DNA of 7,272 nt from Methanosarcinales archaeon (GCA_003661125.1 QMVO01000082.1:1-7272); one strand, 5' to 3'. Shown: positions 1 through 6,753, counted from the first letter of the stretch. Notes: a model not told the origin generated them from the letters alone. Numbers and translations: made by a program.

Positions 1-514
1 CTATTAAAACATCATTCTCTATGCAAACATTGATTATTTTATTCAAATCATCTTCTTCTAATTTCATATTGTGCCTCTCTGCAAACAGCATTGGATGCCC
101 CCAAATATCGACAACAGGATTTCTTAGCATTGCTTTTAATGCTGTCAGATAATTTTTCTTATCTTTGTATCGGAAACTGTGAAATACACCTACAACTATG
201 TCACATTGATCTAAGATCTCCTCTGGAGCGTCCAATTCACCATTAATGTTCAAAACTTTTGCTTCACATCCAGATAATATTTTAATATCGTGAAATTCAG
301 ATTTTGCTTGAGAAATATCAGACAAAAAGTCATCATAATCGTATGTGATACTTTTTCTAACATGTTCTGTAAAAGCAATCAATTTTAGATTGTTTTGTCG
401 TGCTTTTTGGCAGTATTCAATTACTGTATTTTTTCCATCCGTATAATCAGTATGTACATGAAAGTCTCCATATCGGATACAATTTTTATATTCAGAATAT
501 TTAAAACCCGTCAT
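1..514 (-). CDS. PHP-domain metal-dependent hydrolase, N-terminal part (gene runs off the left edge)
   Basis: Translation from ATG at 514 stays open to base 1 (171 codons, no stop). Visible PHP-family metal-site motifs are GDFHVHTDYTDG near residues 17-28 (the HxH pair), FTEH near 50-53, SGCEAKVL near 79-86 (metal-binding Glu), VFHSF near 112-116 and WGHP near 138-141. The PHP superfamily includes histidinol phosphatase, polymerase-associated phosphoesterases and YcdX-like enzymes; all use a trinuclear or dinuclear metal centre to hydrolyse phosphoesters or related bonds. The substrate cannot be told from sequence. The start overlaps the stop of the DUF354 gene (ATGA, 511-514) and a strong GGAGGG lies 5 bases upstream, so translation is coupled to the glycan genes. 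Base composition is A+T-rich compared with the upstream dehydrogenase genes. A role in the glycan pathway, such as removal of a phosphate or acyl group, is inference from position only. Confidence 0.9.
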   Translation of the reverse strand, partial: MTGFKYSEYKNCIRYGDFHVHTDYTDGKNTVIEYCQKARQNNLKLIAFTEHVRKSITYDYDDFLSDISQAKSEFHDIKILSGCEAKVLNINGELDAPEEILDQCDIVVGVFHSFRYKDKKNYLTALKAMLRNPVVDIWGHPMLFAERHNMKLEEDDLNKIINVCIENDVLI

Positions 515-1602
515 AACTTCCCTCCTCTTCTAAATCTGTATTGTATCTCTGGATTTTCTTTTATCTCCTCAAAACTCTCCGGATAATTCTCTATAAACCA
601 GACCATGAATGCGGTCACATCAATTTTATCATTCAACAACTTTCTTCTTCTTTTCCGTGCATCATTCTTCAAATTACTATCTTTTAGGAGCTCTAATGCT
701 CTCTTCATTCCTTCTTCCTCGCCTGTCTTTGGATCTGAGAATACATCAACTAAGCCATAATTTTCCTCATCGTAAAGATATCCTGAAACAATCGTAGAGA
801 CGAAAACAGCATGTGTACCCAATACTGCTGCTTCTGATCCGGTTGTACCGCCATCACCAACATACAAACTCGCATAATACAGCAAATCATGTAGCTTCTC
901 TGGCGAGACTTTAATCTTGTATTTTTCCAGCTCCTTGGGCAACTGCCCCTCTGAAGTAATAAACACCCGCCCGTATTTTTCCAGTTCCCGCACCAATTCT
1001 ATTTTGTTTTTTATGCCGTGCTGTCCAACGTCATGACTCGCACTCCAAGAAACAAACCGCAAAATGATAAATGTATCGTCCTTGCTCAGCTCCATCTCAT
1101 CCAGCACTGCAGGATTAGGTGTGAAATAATTCGGGTGTAGGTGTGCAAGTTCAGTATAGCCATTATAACGGATTTGTTTCTTGCCAAAGTCCTTTTTGAA
1201 GCATGTAGGAGTTAATATAGCATCTGTAACAGGAACATACAATCTATGTTCCCATCTGGCATGTTCAGTATCATCAAAAGCAATGCATGGCTTTCTCATT
1301 AATCTTGAAACGTGAGCAGCACGAATAGAGCCAAAACCGAGAAAGATGTCTGGCTTGAAGTTTTTAACAGCTTTATACATCTTCAAATCCATGGAAGGGA
1401 TGTTTATGAATTTTTTACTTACGGAATTTCCGTATGTTCCTAAATTAACAAAATCAAAACCATAATTGCTTAATAATGTAAATGATATTTCCTTCTCACT
1501 CGCTGTTATTAACACTTCGTGACTCCGTTTTTCCATCTCCCATATAAAATTCTTGAAGTAATGGACATGCGCTGGATGGTTTATATCAACGACAATTTTC
1601 AT
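511..1602 (-). CDS. DUF354-family GT-B-like protein (predicted glycosyltransferase)
   Basis: A 363-residue protein of the DUF354 family, whose fold is predicted to resemble GT-B glycosyltransferases and UDP-GlcNAc 2-epimerase. The N-terminus (MKIVVDINHPAHVHYFKN) is the typical first strand and loop. A second Rossmann half carries GDGGTTGSEAAVLGT near residues 250-265, matching the glycine-rich donor-binding loop of GT-B enzymes. No signal peptide or membrane span is seen, so a cytoplasmic or membrane-peripheral enzyme is expected. I chose ATG 1602 over the in-frame TTG at 1608 because AGGTTGAT sits 5 bases before it and it begins exactly at the conserved MKI. It lies 11 bases after the amidotransferase stop, and its own stop overlaps the PHP start. 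Inference: it transfers the amidinated or diacetamido uronic acid, or acts as an epimerase. No member-specific function can be read from the sequence. Confidence 0.85.
   Translation of the reverse strand: MKIVVDINHPAHVHYFKNFIWEMEKRSHEVLITASEKEISFTLLSNYGFDFVNLGTYGNSVSKKFINIPSMDLKMYKAVKNFKPDIFLGFGSIRAAHVSRLMRKPCIAFDDTEHARWEHRLYVPVTDAILTPTCFKKDFGKKQIRYNGYTELAHLHPNYFTPNPAVLDEMELSKDDTFIILRFVSWSASHDVGQHGIKNKIELVRELEKYGRVFITSEGQLPKELEKYKIKVSPEKLHDLLYYASLYVGDGGTTGSEAAVLGTHAVFVSTIVSGYLYDEENYGLVDVFSDPKTGEEEGMKRALELLKDSNLKNDARKRRRKLLNDKIDVTAFMVWFIENYPESFEEIKENPEIQYRFRRGGKL
520..525 (-). promoter_or_regulatory. Strong Shine-Dalgarno site for the PHP gene
   Basis: Minus-strand GGAGGG lies 5 bases before the ATG at 514, inside the final codons of the DUF354 gene. 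This is the best SD match in the window and supports both the start and translational coupling across the ATGA overlap. Confidence 0.75.
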
Positions 1603-1607
1603 TTGCA

Positions 1608-1615
1608 ATCAACCT
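1608..1615 (-). promoter_or_regulatory. Shine-Dalgarno site deciding the DUF354 start
   Basis: Minus-strand AGGTTGAT, similar to the SD core AGGTGAT with one extra T, lies 5 bases before ATG 1602. It overlaps the amidotransferase stop codon (1614-1616). It favours ATG 1602 over TTG 1608, which would fall at the very end of the motif. Confidence 0.5.
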
Positions 1616-2747
1616 AACCCAAATACTTTTCATAAAAAATTTCCGGGAGCAGTCCTAACTTACAAGCTAATTTAATGGGAACTCTGAGTGCTCTAATAAT
1701 TGGATAATAGGTGGGATAATCCAAAAATGATTTCGGTTCAGAAGACATTATTTCTTCAAATTGTTCGCTACTAAGCCCCAGTTTTTTAATGCAATGTTCC
1801 ACAAGCTCTTTTTCTGCGATAAAAGGTTCTTTTAGTTTTTCTAAAGCCTCTTCTCTCGTCATTTGCTCCGAACGAATAAGGGCAGAGTAGTCAATTTTTC
1901 TTTTATCAATCCCGAATTTTTTGGGGAGTAGATAGCTACTGATAAAACGGGTATATATGGACTCGAAATGATGGCCGCCATAATATGTCCAGCCGAGTTC
2001 TTTCTCTAAGATTTTCTTGGCTTCTTCTTTACGATAGTCAATATATGCCAGAAGAGGCACAACGTGTATCCGTTTCACAAAAACATAATACAGTAAATCG
2101 GCAATAGTGAGGTTTGGAAATGTCTTTAATTTTGCTTTTCCAAACTTCTTATGAACGCTTTTTATGTACCTCCCATCCCCATAAGACCATCTTAAAGGCA
2201 TTGTTCCTTCCGTCCTAAAAGAATGACCATTAATAACGTAATGTATGCCCTCTTCGGCTGCAACCCGGTAAAGAGCCGAAATAATCGCAATATCTGTTGG
2301 CATCTCAGCATCTGGAACAGAAGCTTTTAAAAAGGATATTTGTAAATTTTTGTACTCCTCCCAATCACATGTAACCGTCTTTAAATCAACATCAAGTTTT
2401 GTAACGGCGTTTTTCATATTATTTATTGCTATATCTGAATCCCAGCCATTATCAAAATGAACGGCTAAGGGTCTCAACCCTAACTTCTTAGCCATATACA
2501 AGCAGTAAGTGCTATCTGTTCCTCCACTAATTCCAACAACACAATCATATTTTTTATTTTTCCCCTTTCTTTTGATTTCATTGATGATTTGATTCAGTTT
2601 TTGTTGCCCTAACTCATCACGTGGATACTGCTTCTCTAACTCATCATGAATTCTGCAAAAATTGCATATCCCCTTCTCATCAAATCGAATGCCCGGGATA
2701 CTTATATCCGAAATACATCTTGAACATATTTTTTGATTAGTTGTCAT
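1614..2747 (-). CDS. N-acetyl sugar amidotransferase (WbpG/PseA type, PP-loop)
   Basis: A 377-residue protein of the N-acetyl sugar amidotransferase family, which converts an acetamido group on a nucleotide or lipid-linked sugar to an acetamidino group using ATP and ammonia. Visible signatures are an N-terminal zinc-type site, CSRC at residues 8-11 and CNFC at 28-31, followed by the PP-loop ATP-pyrophosphatase motif SGGTDS at 74-79 and LAVHFDNGWDSD just after it. The length is normal for the family. I chose ATG 2747, which overlaps the preceding glycosyltransferase stop as TGATG, because AGGTG lies 6 bases upstream; the in-frame GTG 2756 would overlap that SD. In Pseudomonas, WbpG works with HisH/HisF-like proteins that make ammonia from glutamine. 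No such partners are in this window. Codon and base use are more A+T-rich than in the upstream dehydrogenase genes. Confidence 0.92.
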   Translation of the reverse strand: MTTNQKICSRCISDISIPGIRFDEKGICNFCRIHDELEKQYPRDELGQQKLNQIINEIKRKGKNKKYDCVVGISGGTDSTYCLYMAKKLGLRPLAVHFDNGWDSDIAINNMKNAVTKLDVDLKTVTCDWEEYKNLQISFLKASVPDAEMPTDIAIISALYRVAAEEGIHYVINGHSFRTEGTMPLRWSYGDGRYIKSVHKKFGKAKLKTFPNLTIADLLYYVFVKRIHVVPLLAYIDYRKEEAKKILEKELGWTYYGGHHFESIYTRFISSYLLPKKFGIDKRKIDYSALIRSEQMTREEALEKLKEPFIAEKELVEHCIKKLGLSSEQFEEIMSSEPKSFLDYPTYYPIIRALRVPIKLACKLGLLPEIFYEKYLG

Positions 2748-3715
2748 CAATCCCACCTTTCGCTCCTACTCTCCCTTTCATTCACCTGCATATCAAACAG
2801 CATCGCAAACAGCAGGAACTGCACGCCAAGTATAAACAACAAGAAAGAAAGAACACCCCTGACAAACAGCGACCCACCCTGTGCAAATTTGTAATACAGC
2901 GAATACAACAACCCTAAAAACCCCAGTGGCGTCAGCACAATGCCAAAAAAGTAGAACAACACCAGCGGATGAAAACTGAATACCACATATTTCACCTTCA
3001 ATCGCCAGAAAAAGTCCTTGAGCAATAACCACGATACCTTCGGGATATAAACGCTATACTTTATCTCTGACCTCTCCCGTCCATATTTCGCCGGCATCAC
3101 TATATCTACCACTCTGAACCCATACACGTTCAGCTTCACCAGCAAATCGTTGCAGTAGCCATACCACGGATAAACAGAATCAAGTGGTATTCGCTCTAAA
3201 GCGTTCTTCGTTATCGCCGTATATCCATTCTGCGGGTCCATCAACTGCCAGTAGCCTGATCCTATTTTCGTCAACAGCGTAAGTAGCGAATTGCCCAAAA
3301 ATCGCCACTTTGTCATCCCTCTCCTATATTCAGGGCTGAGCAACCTGTTACCTTTTGTATAATCCGCCTTCCCTCCTATAATCGGCTCCAGCAAATTCGG
3401 TAGTTGCTCCGGGTCCATCTGATTATCACCTGCCATCACCACTGCAATATCTATCCCGTCTTCTCGTGCTTTTTTATACCCGGTGACGATTGCCGCACCA
3501 ACTCCTTTGTTTCGCTCATGCCTTGTGAAAACTATTCTTTTGTCTTTATTTTTATTCTGAAATTCTTTTATTACCTCTCCTGTATTGTCTGTGGAAGCAT
3601 CATCAACTGCATATATCCTATCCACATAACTCGGAATGCCTGCAAGCGTTTTCTCTATCAATTCCTGTTCATTATGTGCAGGCACGACAACCCCTATTCT
3701 ATGTTCTTTATACAT
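2747..3715 (-). CDS. Family 2 glycosyltransferase with two C-terminal membrane segments
   Basis: A 322-residue DPM1-like GT2 enzyme. The GT-A domain shows VPAHNE at residues 11-16, VDDASTDNT at 37-45, the metal-binding region GDNQMDP at 96-102 and DPQNGY at 160-165. Two hydrophobic stretches follow, about residues 247-274 and 283-308, and the C-terminus is a charged tail. This layout is that of enzymes that transfer a sugar from a nucleotide donor to a polyprenyl (dolichyl) phosphate at the inner face of the membrane. Which sugar it loads is not visible. ATG 3715 overlaps the dehydrogenase stop by 8 bases (3708-3715), and the gene end overlaps the amidotransferase start (TGATG), so it is translationally coupled on both sides. 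The SD is poor, which fits coupling. Its G+C looks close to the upstream genes rather than the downstream ones. Confidence 0.9.
   Translation of the reverse strand: MYKEHRIGVVVPAHNEQELIEKTLAGIPSYVDRIYAVDDASTDNTGEVIKEFQNKNKDKRIVFTRHERNKGVGAAIVTGYKKAREDGIDIAVVMAGDNQMDPEQLPNLLEPIIGGKADYTKGNRLLSPEYRRGMTKWRFLGNSLLTLLTKIGSGYWQLMDPQNGYTAITKNALERIPLDSVYPWYGYCNDLLVKLNVYGFRVVDIVMPAKYGRERSEIKYSVYIPKVSWLLLKDFFWRLKVKYVVFSFHPLVLFYFFGIVLTPLGFLGLLYSLYYKFAQGGSLFVRGVLSFLLFILGVQFLLFAMLFDMQVNERESRSERWD
2754..2758 (-). promoter_or_regulatory. Shine-Dalgarno site deciding the amidotransferase start
   Basis: Minus-strand AGGTG (within AAAGGTGGG) lies 6 bases before ATG 2747. The alternative GTG start at 2756 is part of this motif itself, so the ATG is preferred. 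The site sits in the last codons of the glycosyltransferase gene. Confidence 0.6.
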
Positions 3716-5117
3716 CTTTATTTGCCCCTATTTTTTCGATCAAACCTTTTCTAAAGGTTTGATGGGGCTTTCCCACACCTTTGTAAATAAAACCCAGTTC
3801 CTCGCATTCCTCCTTCCTATATGCGTCCCTTCCATCTACCAGCACAGGAGTACGCATTTTATCTTTCACCAAACCTAAATCAAGGTTGAGATATTCCTTA
3901 TGCCTCGTAGCTATAACAACAGCATCAGCACCTTTGATTGCTTCGTTGATTTCGTTGGTGAACGGAATCTCAAAATCTCTTACATACGGGTCATGAAGTA
4001 CTGGCTTCGCTCCTCTTTTCACTAATACTTCATAAAGTGTTCTCGCAGGTGTATTGCGTGTATCATCGGAATTCTCAAGAAATGCCACGCCTAAGATAGC
4101 TATCTTCGCGTCTTGTAACTGCCGACCTGCATCATTCAATCCTTCTTCCACTAAATCTGACACGTGAGTCGGCATCCATGCATTTAATTCCCTGCTCTTA
4201 ACAATAAGCTGTGGTTCAACCTTGAATCTACCGTACGTGTCCACGCCATATTTTAATAACCAGGTATCCTTTGGAAGGCAATGCCCACCCACACCCGCTC
4301 CCGGGAAATGCATATTTCTTATTGGATTGGCAGATGGATTTGACGGGTCATTTGGCAGTGTATTCACCAATTCCCTTACCTTAAAAACATCCACTCCTAT
4401 ACTTTCACACATTAAAGCCATTTCATTCGCAAATGCTATATTCACATCCCTATAAGTATTTTCCGCTACTTTTGATACTTCTGCTGTTAGCACGTCTGTC
4501 GTATATAATTCTGCTTTTACAATATTTTTATATAATTCCATTCCTCTTTTTGCGCTCTCTTCATCTATGCCACCGATAATTCGTGGATAATTGACTATAT
4601 TATAAAGTAACCGCCCCACCATAACCCGCTCATAAGAGAAAACAAGTGCGAAATCTTTGCCCGCTTCCAGCCCCGATTCCTTCTCCAGTATCGGTTTCAC
4701 AACGTTTTCCGTAGTACCAGGAGCAACGGTAGATTCAATCACGACTAAAGCATTTCGTTTCATGTGTCTCCCAACTTGCATGCTCACTTCCTTTAGTGAT
4801 TCATAGTGTGGTATCCCCTTTTCATCCGTAGGCGTTTGCACATCTATCAAAATCGCATCGGCATCGTCACATTCAGAAAAGTCATCGGTGACTCGAAACG
4901 TTCCCTTTTTTACTACTTTTTCTATGAGTTTCGATAACCCCGGCTCGTCTCCGCCAATGGGATTTTTACCTTTATTTAGCCAATCTATTTTCCAGCCAGA
5001 GCGTTTTGACCTCCTTTGTATCCCTACTACGTTAAATCCATCTACATCGGCAAATAGAGCAGCCGCGGGTATCCCCACGTATCCCATCCCTACAACGACT
5101 ATCTTCTTCATCATCAT
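3708..5117 (-). CDS. UDP-N-acetyl-hexosamine 6-dehydrogenase (WbpA/WecC family)
   Basis: A 469-residue member of the UDP-glucose/UDP-GlcNAc/UDP-ManNAc dehydrogenase family. It oxidises C6 of a UDP-sugar to the uronic acid in two NAD+-dependent steps. Seen in order are the NAD-binding GMGYVGIPAA near residues 10-19, STVAPGTTE near 129-137, SYERVMVGR near 161-169, Lys216 and Asn220 in AEVSKVAENTYRD, and the catalytic Cys280 in GVGGHCLPKDTW. The UDP-binding C-terminal domain starts near ILGVAFLENSDDTRNTP (341-357). The neighbouring 3-dehydrogenase, aminotransferase remnant and acetyltransferase point to UDP-GlcNAc as substrate (WbpA-like). UDP-ManNAc (WecC-like) is the alternative, since motifs alone do not separate them. 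The coding start has three consecutive ATGs (5117, 5114, 5111); AGG at 5118-5120 is 6 bases before the third, so the true start may be 5111. It overlaps the next gene by 8 bases. Confidence 0.93.
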   Translation of the reverse strand: MMMKKIVVVGMGYVGIPAAALFADVDGFNVVGIQRRSKRSGWKIDWLNKGKNPIGGDEPGLSKLIEKVVKKGTFRVTDDFSECDDADAILIDVQTPTDEKGIPHYESLKEVSMQVGRHMKRNALVVIESTVAPGTTENVVKPILEKESGLEAGKDFALVFSYERVMVGRLLYNIVNYPRIIGGIDEESAKRGMELYKNIVKAELYTTDVLTAEVSKVAENTYRDVNIAFANEMALMCESIGVDVFKVRELVNTLPNDPSNPSANPIRNMHFPGAGVGGHCLPKDTWLLKYGVDTYGRFKVEPQLIVKSRELNAWMPTHVSDLVEEGLNDAGRQLQDAKIAILGVAFLENSDDTRNTPARTLYEVLVKRGAKPVLHDPYVRDFEIPFTNEINEAIKGADAVVIATRHKEYLNLDLGLVKDKMRTPVLVDGRDAYRKEECEELGFIYKGVGKPHQTFRKGLIEKIGANKDV

Positions 5118-5244
5118 CCTTTTAATTTCTTTATTTGTTTAGCAAACCACAAGATTACACAGATTTTCACGAGAGAACAATAATAGTAATCGGGTTTTAA
5201 TAAACTTTTGGCTATCCCACCCATATTAACCCTAATTTCTTGTG
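5118..5244. other. Only sizeable intergenic gap in the operon, with part of an inverted repeat
   Basis: These 127 bases separate the acetyltransferase stop from the dehydrogenase start. They contain the left arm and part of the right arm of an imperfect inverted repeat. On the minus strand there is also an A+T-rich TTTATTAA at 5198-5205 that could be an archaeal TATA box. Other short genes or a clear T-run terminator are not visible. Confidence 0.7.
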
Positions 5245-5270
5245 TTAATCTTGTGGAATCTCGTGGTTTT
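5144..5270. repeat. Imperfect inverted repeat, two arms of about 33 bases built of 10-11 base units
   Basis: The left arm (5144-5176) begins AAACCACAAGATT on the plus strand. The right arm (about 5237-5270) begins AAACCACGAGATT on the minus strand. After small gaps the arms continue as similar CACA-GATT and CAC-AGA units. The spacer is about 60 bases. Each arm reads as three degenerate copies of a CACAAGATT-like unit. In a minus-strand transcript the first 13 bases would pair fully, counting one G-U pair, so a stem-loop is possible. The right arm overlaps the end of the acetyltransferase gene. Similar short-period ACCACAGATT-type sequences occur between genes in other environmental prokaryotes as I recall it, but I could not search for copies. 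Confidence 0.6.
5198..5205 (-). promoter_or_regulatory. Possible archaeal TATA-like element upstream of the dehydrogenase gene
   Basis: Minus-strand TTTATTAA lies about 81-87 bases before the candidate dehydrogenase starts. If used, transcription would begin roughly 25 bases further on, near 5172, and the leader would carry most of the left repeat arm. No clear BRE is seen, and in this A+T-rich gap the match may be chance. Confidence 0.25.
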
Positions 5271-5820
5271 TAATCTCTACTTCCTTTCCGCATTCACAAG
5301 CATAAACTAATTTCTCATCATCTTCTCTAATAATCCTGCTCAGTTTCCGTCCACAGGAGCATACAAAGCCCTCCAGTCTCGCGGGGTTACCATACACCAA
5401 CCCAAAAGGTGGGACATCCTTTGTAACCACGCTTCCAGCGCCAATCATCGCGTACTCACCTATGGTAACACCACAGATTATCGCTGCATTCGCGCCTATG
5501 CTTGCTCCCCTCCTGACCACCGTATAACCCATTCTATCCTCATCCCAGATAAACGCCCTCGGATATAAATCATTCGTAAACGTAACCGCAGGACCAATAA
5601 AAACGTCATCCTCTATTTTTACTCCCTTATATACGGAAACGAAATTCTCTATTTTCACGTTATCGCCGATCTCCACCTCTAAATCAATATAAACGCCCTT
5701 CCCAATAGTGCAGTTCTTACCGATCTTCGCCTTCTCCCGCACATGGACGAAATGCCATATCTTTGTCCCCTCTCCAATCTCTTCACTCTCCACTATTGCT
5801 GTCGGGTGCTTAAAAACCAT
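5245..5820 (-). CDS. UDP-3-amino-sugar N-acetyltransferase, left-handed beta-helix (WbpD-like)
   Basis: A 191-residue hexapeptide-repeat acyltransferase, the same size as WbpD (about 190). WbpD transfers acetyl from acetyl-CoA to the 3-amino group of UDP-GlcNAc3NA. The body is made of repeated I/V-G-x-x-x-x turns, for example KIGKNCTIGKG, EIGDNVKIE, SIGANAAII and TIGEYAMIGAGSVVTKDVP, from about residue 10 to 137, ending in the family's GNPAR at 144-148. FTNDLYPR near 81-88 matches the position of the acceptor-side loop. The C-terminal tail has Cys154, Cys156, Cys175 and Cys177 (CSC...CEC), a probable zinc-ribbon-like knuckle. It starts at ATG 5820, four bases after the oxidoreductase stop, with AAGGA about 10 bases upstream. 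The last eight codons and the stop lie inside an inverted-repeat arm, so the tail end may have been altered by that element. Confidence 0.92.
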   Translation of the reverse strand: MVFKHPTAIVESEEIGEGTKIWHFVHVREKAKIGKNCTIGKGVYIDLEVEIGDNVKIENFVSVYKGVKIEDDVFIGPAVTFTNDLYPRAFIWDEDRMGYTVVRRGASIGANAAIICGVTIGEYAMIGAGSVVTKDVPPFGLVYGNPARLEGFVCSCGRKLSRIIREDDEKLVYACECGKEVEIKNHEIPQD

Positions 5821-5824
5821 ATTA

Positions 5825-6748
5825 TTATTTTCCTTTTTCCCTTATCTCGTCTACGATTCGCAGATTTAAAATCGCCTGCTCTGCCGTTACCGGGAATTGC
5901 GTTCTTTCTTTAACACAATTGATAAATGTTTTTAACTCCTCTTTCAGCGGCTCAACCTTATTAACAAGCACTTTCTCTATTATGTTCTCCTGAACATAGC
6001 GTGAATTATTTTCTCTATACTTCTGCGGTTTCCTGAAAATATAGACATCTTGATTCATGAAATCACCGTCAATTGAAAATTCCTCATCCTCAATATAGAT
6101 AGCCCTTATTTTCTTACATCCGATTCTGCTTGCAGATAACGAAACGGCACACGAGCCAAATCGTCCAATCGCCGTGCACAAATCAGCATCCCAGACCGAA
6201 TCCAACTCGTAACTGATACCATTCATAAAATAGTTCCACACCAGATCTATATCGTGAATCATTAGATCTGACACAACGTCTGCATCCGTTATTCTCGTAG
6301 ATGCAGGATTGAGTCGCTTTATTTCTATATATCGTGGACTTTTTATAAGAGTCTTTATTTCTTTCACTATAGGATTAAATCGTTCTATATGCCCCACACC
6401 TATCACCAAATCCTCCTGTATTTGTATATCCTTCAGAAGCTTTTCTCCTTCTTCCCATGTTGAACTAATCGGTTTCTCAATCAAGCAGCTAATCCCCTTT
6501 TCAACCGCCTTCCTCGCTATCTCAAAATGATGCTTTGTCGGTGCGCAAATACTCACCGCATCTACCTTCTCTAATAAGGAATCTATTGAATCGCTAACAA
6601 TTACTCCTTCTCCATACTGCTCTCCCATTCTCTTTGCCGCATCCCCATTAACATCATAAATGTAAACTTTACCAACGTCTTTCAATTCTGAATAGATTCG
6701 CACATGATTCCGCCCCATCGTTCCTACTCCTATTACTCCTATGTCCAT
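5825..6748 (-). CDS. UDP-N-acetylglucosamine(uronate) 3-dehydrogenase, Gfo/Idh/MocA family (WbpB-like)
   Basis: A 307-residue oxidoreductase. An N-terminal Rossmann fold shows GVIGVGTMGRNH at residues 4-15. Family signatures follow: CAPTKHH near 68-74, EKP at 91-93, GHIERFNP at 120-127 and DLMIHDID at 162-169, whose HD pair lies in the active site. Members with the GHIERFNP signature oxidise the 3-hydroxyl of UDP-GlcNAc or its uronate, giving the 3-keto sugar that the next enzyme aminates. Transcript order after the aminotransferase remnant and before the acetyltransferase fits the B-E-D steps of the diacetamido-uronate pathway. ATG 6748 is preferred over TTG 6757: it opens the Rossmann strand directly and has GGTGA 10 bases upstream. 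The TTG start would overlap the aminotransferase stop. Whether the substrate carries a 6-carboxylate cannot be seen. Confidence 0.9.
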   Translation of the reverse strand: MDIGVIGVGTMGRNHVRIYSELKDVGKVYIYDVNGDAAKRMGEQYGEGVIVSDSIDSLLEKVDAVSICAPTKHHFEIARKAVEKGISCLIEKPISSTWEEGEKLLKDIQIQEDLVIGVGHIERFNPIVKEIKTLIKSPRYIEIKRLNPASTRITDADVVSDLMIHDIDLVWNYFMNGISYELDSVWDADLCTAIGRFGSCAVSLSASRIGCKKIRAIYIEDEEFSIDGDFMNQDVYIFRKPQKYRENNSRYVQENIIEKVLVNKVEPLKEELKTFINCVKERTQFPVTAEQAILNLRIVDEIREKGK

Positions 6749-6753
6749 TTCGT

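Noticed and set aside
395..797. Short plus-strand open frames near the left end
   Set aside because: They are antisense to the PHP and DUF354 genes, which have full family motifs; no start signals or domains are seen.
2793..3032. Second minus-strand open frame inside the glycosyltransferase
   Set aside because: It is the shifted reading of the two membrane-segment region; the main frame has complete GT2 motifs.
3404..3754. Plus-strand open frame of 116 codons
   Set aside because: It lies opposite the well-supported glycosyltransferase and the end of the dehydrogenase, has low-complexity Cys/Ile/Phe-rich content and no domain; it is a shadow frame.
5144..5270. CRISPR array or factor-independent terminator
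   Set aside because: There are only two opposed, imperfect arms, no regular repeats with unique spacers, and no U-run after the stem on the minus strand.
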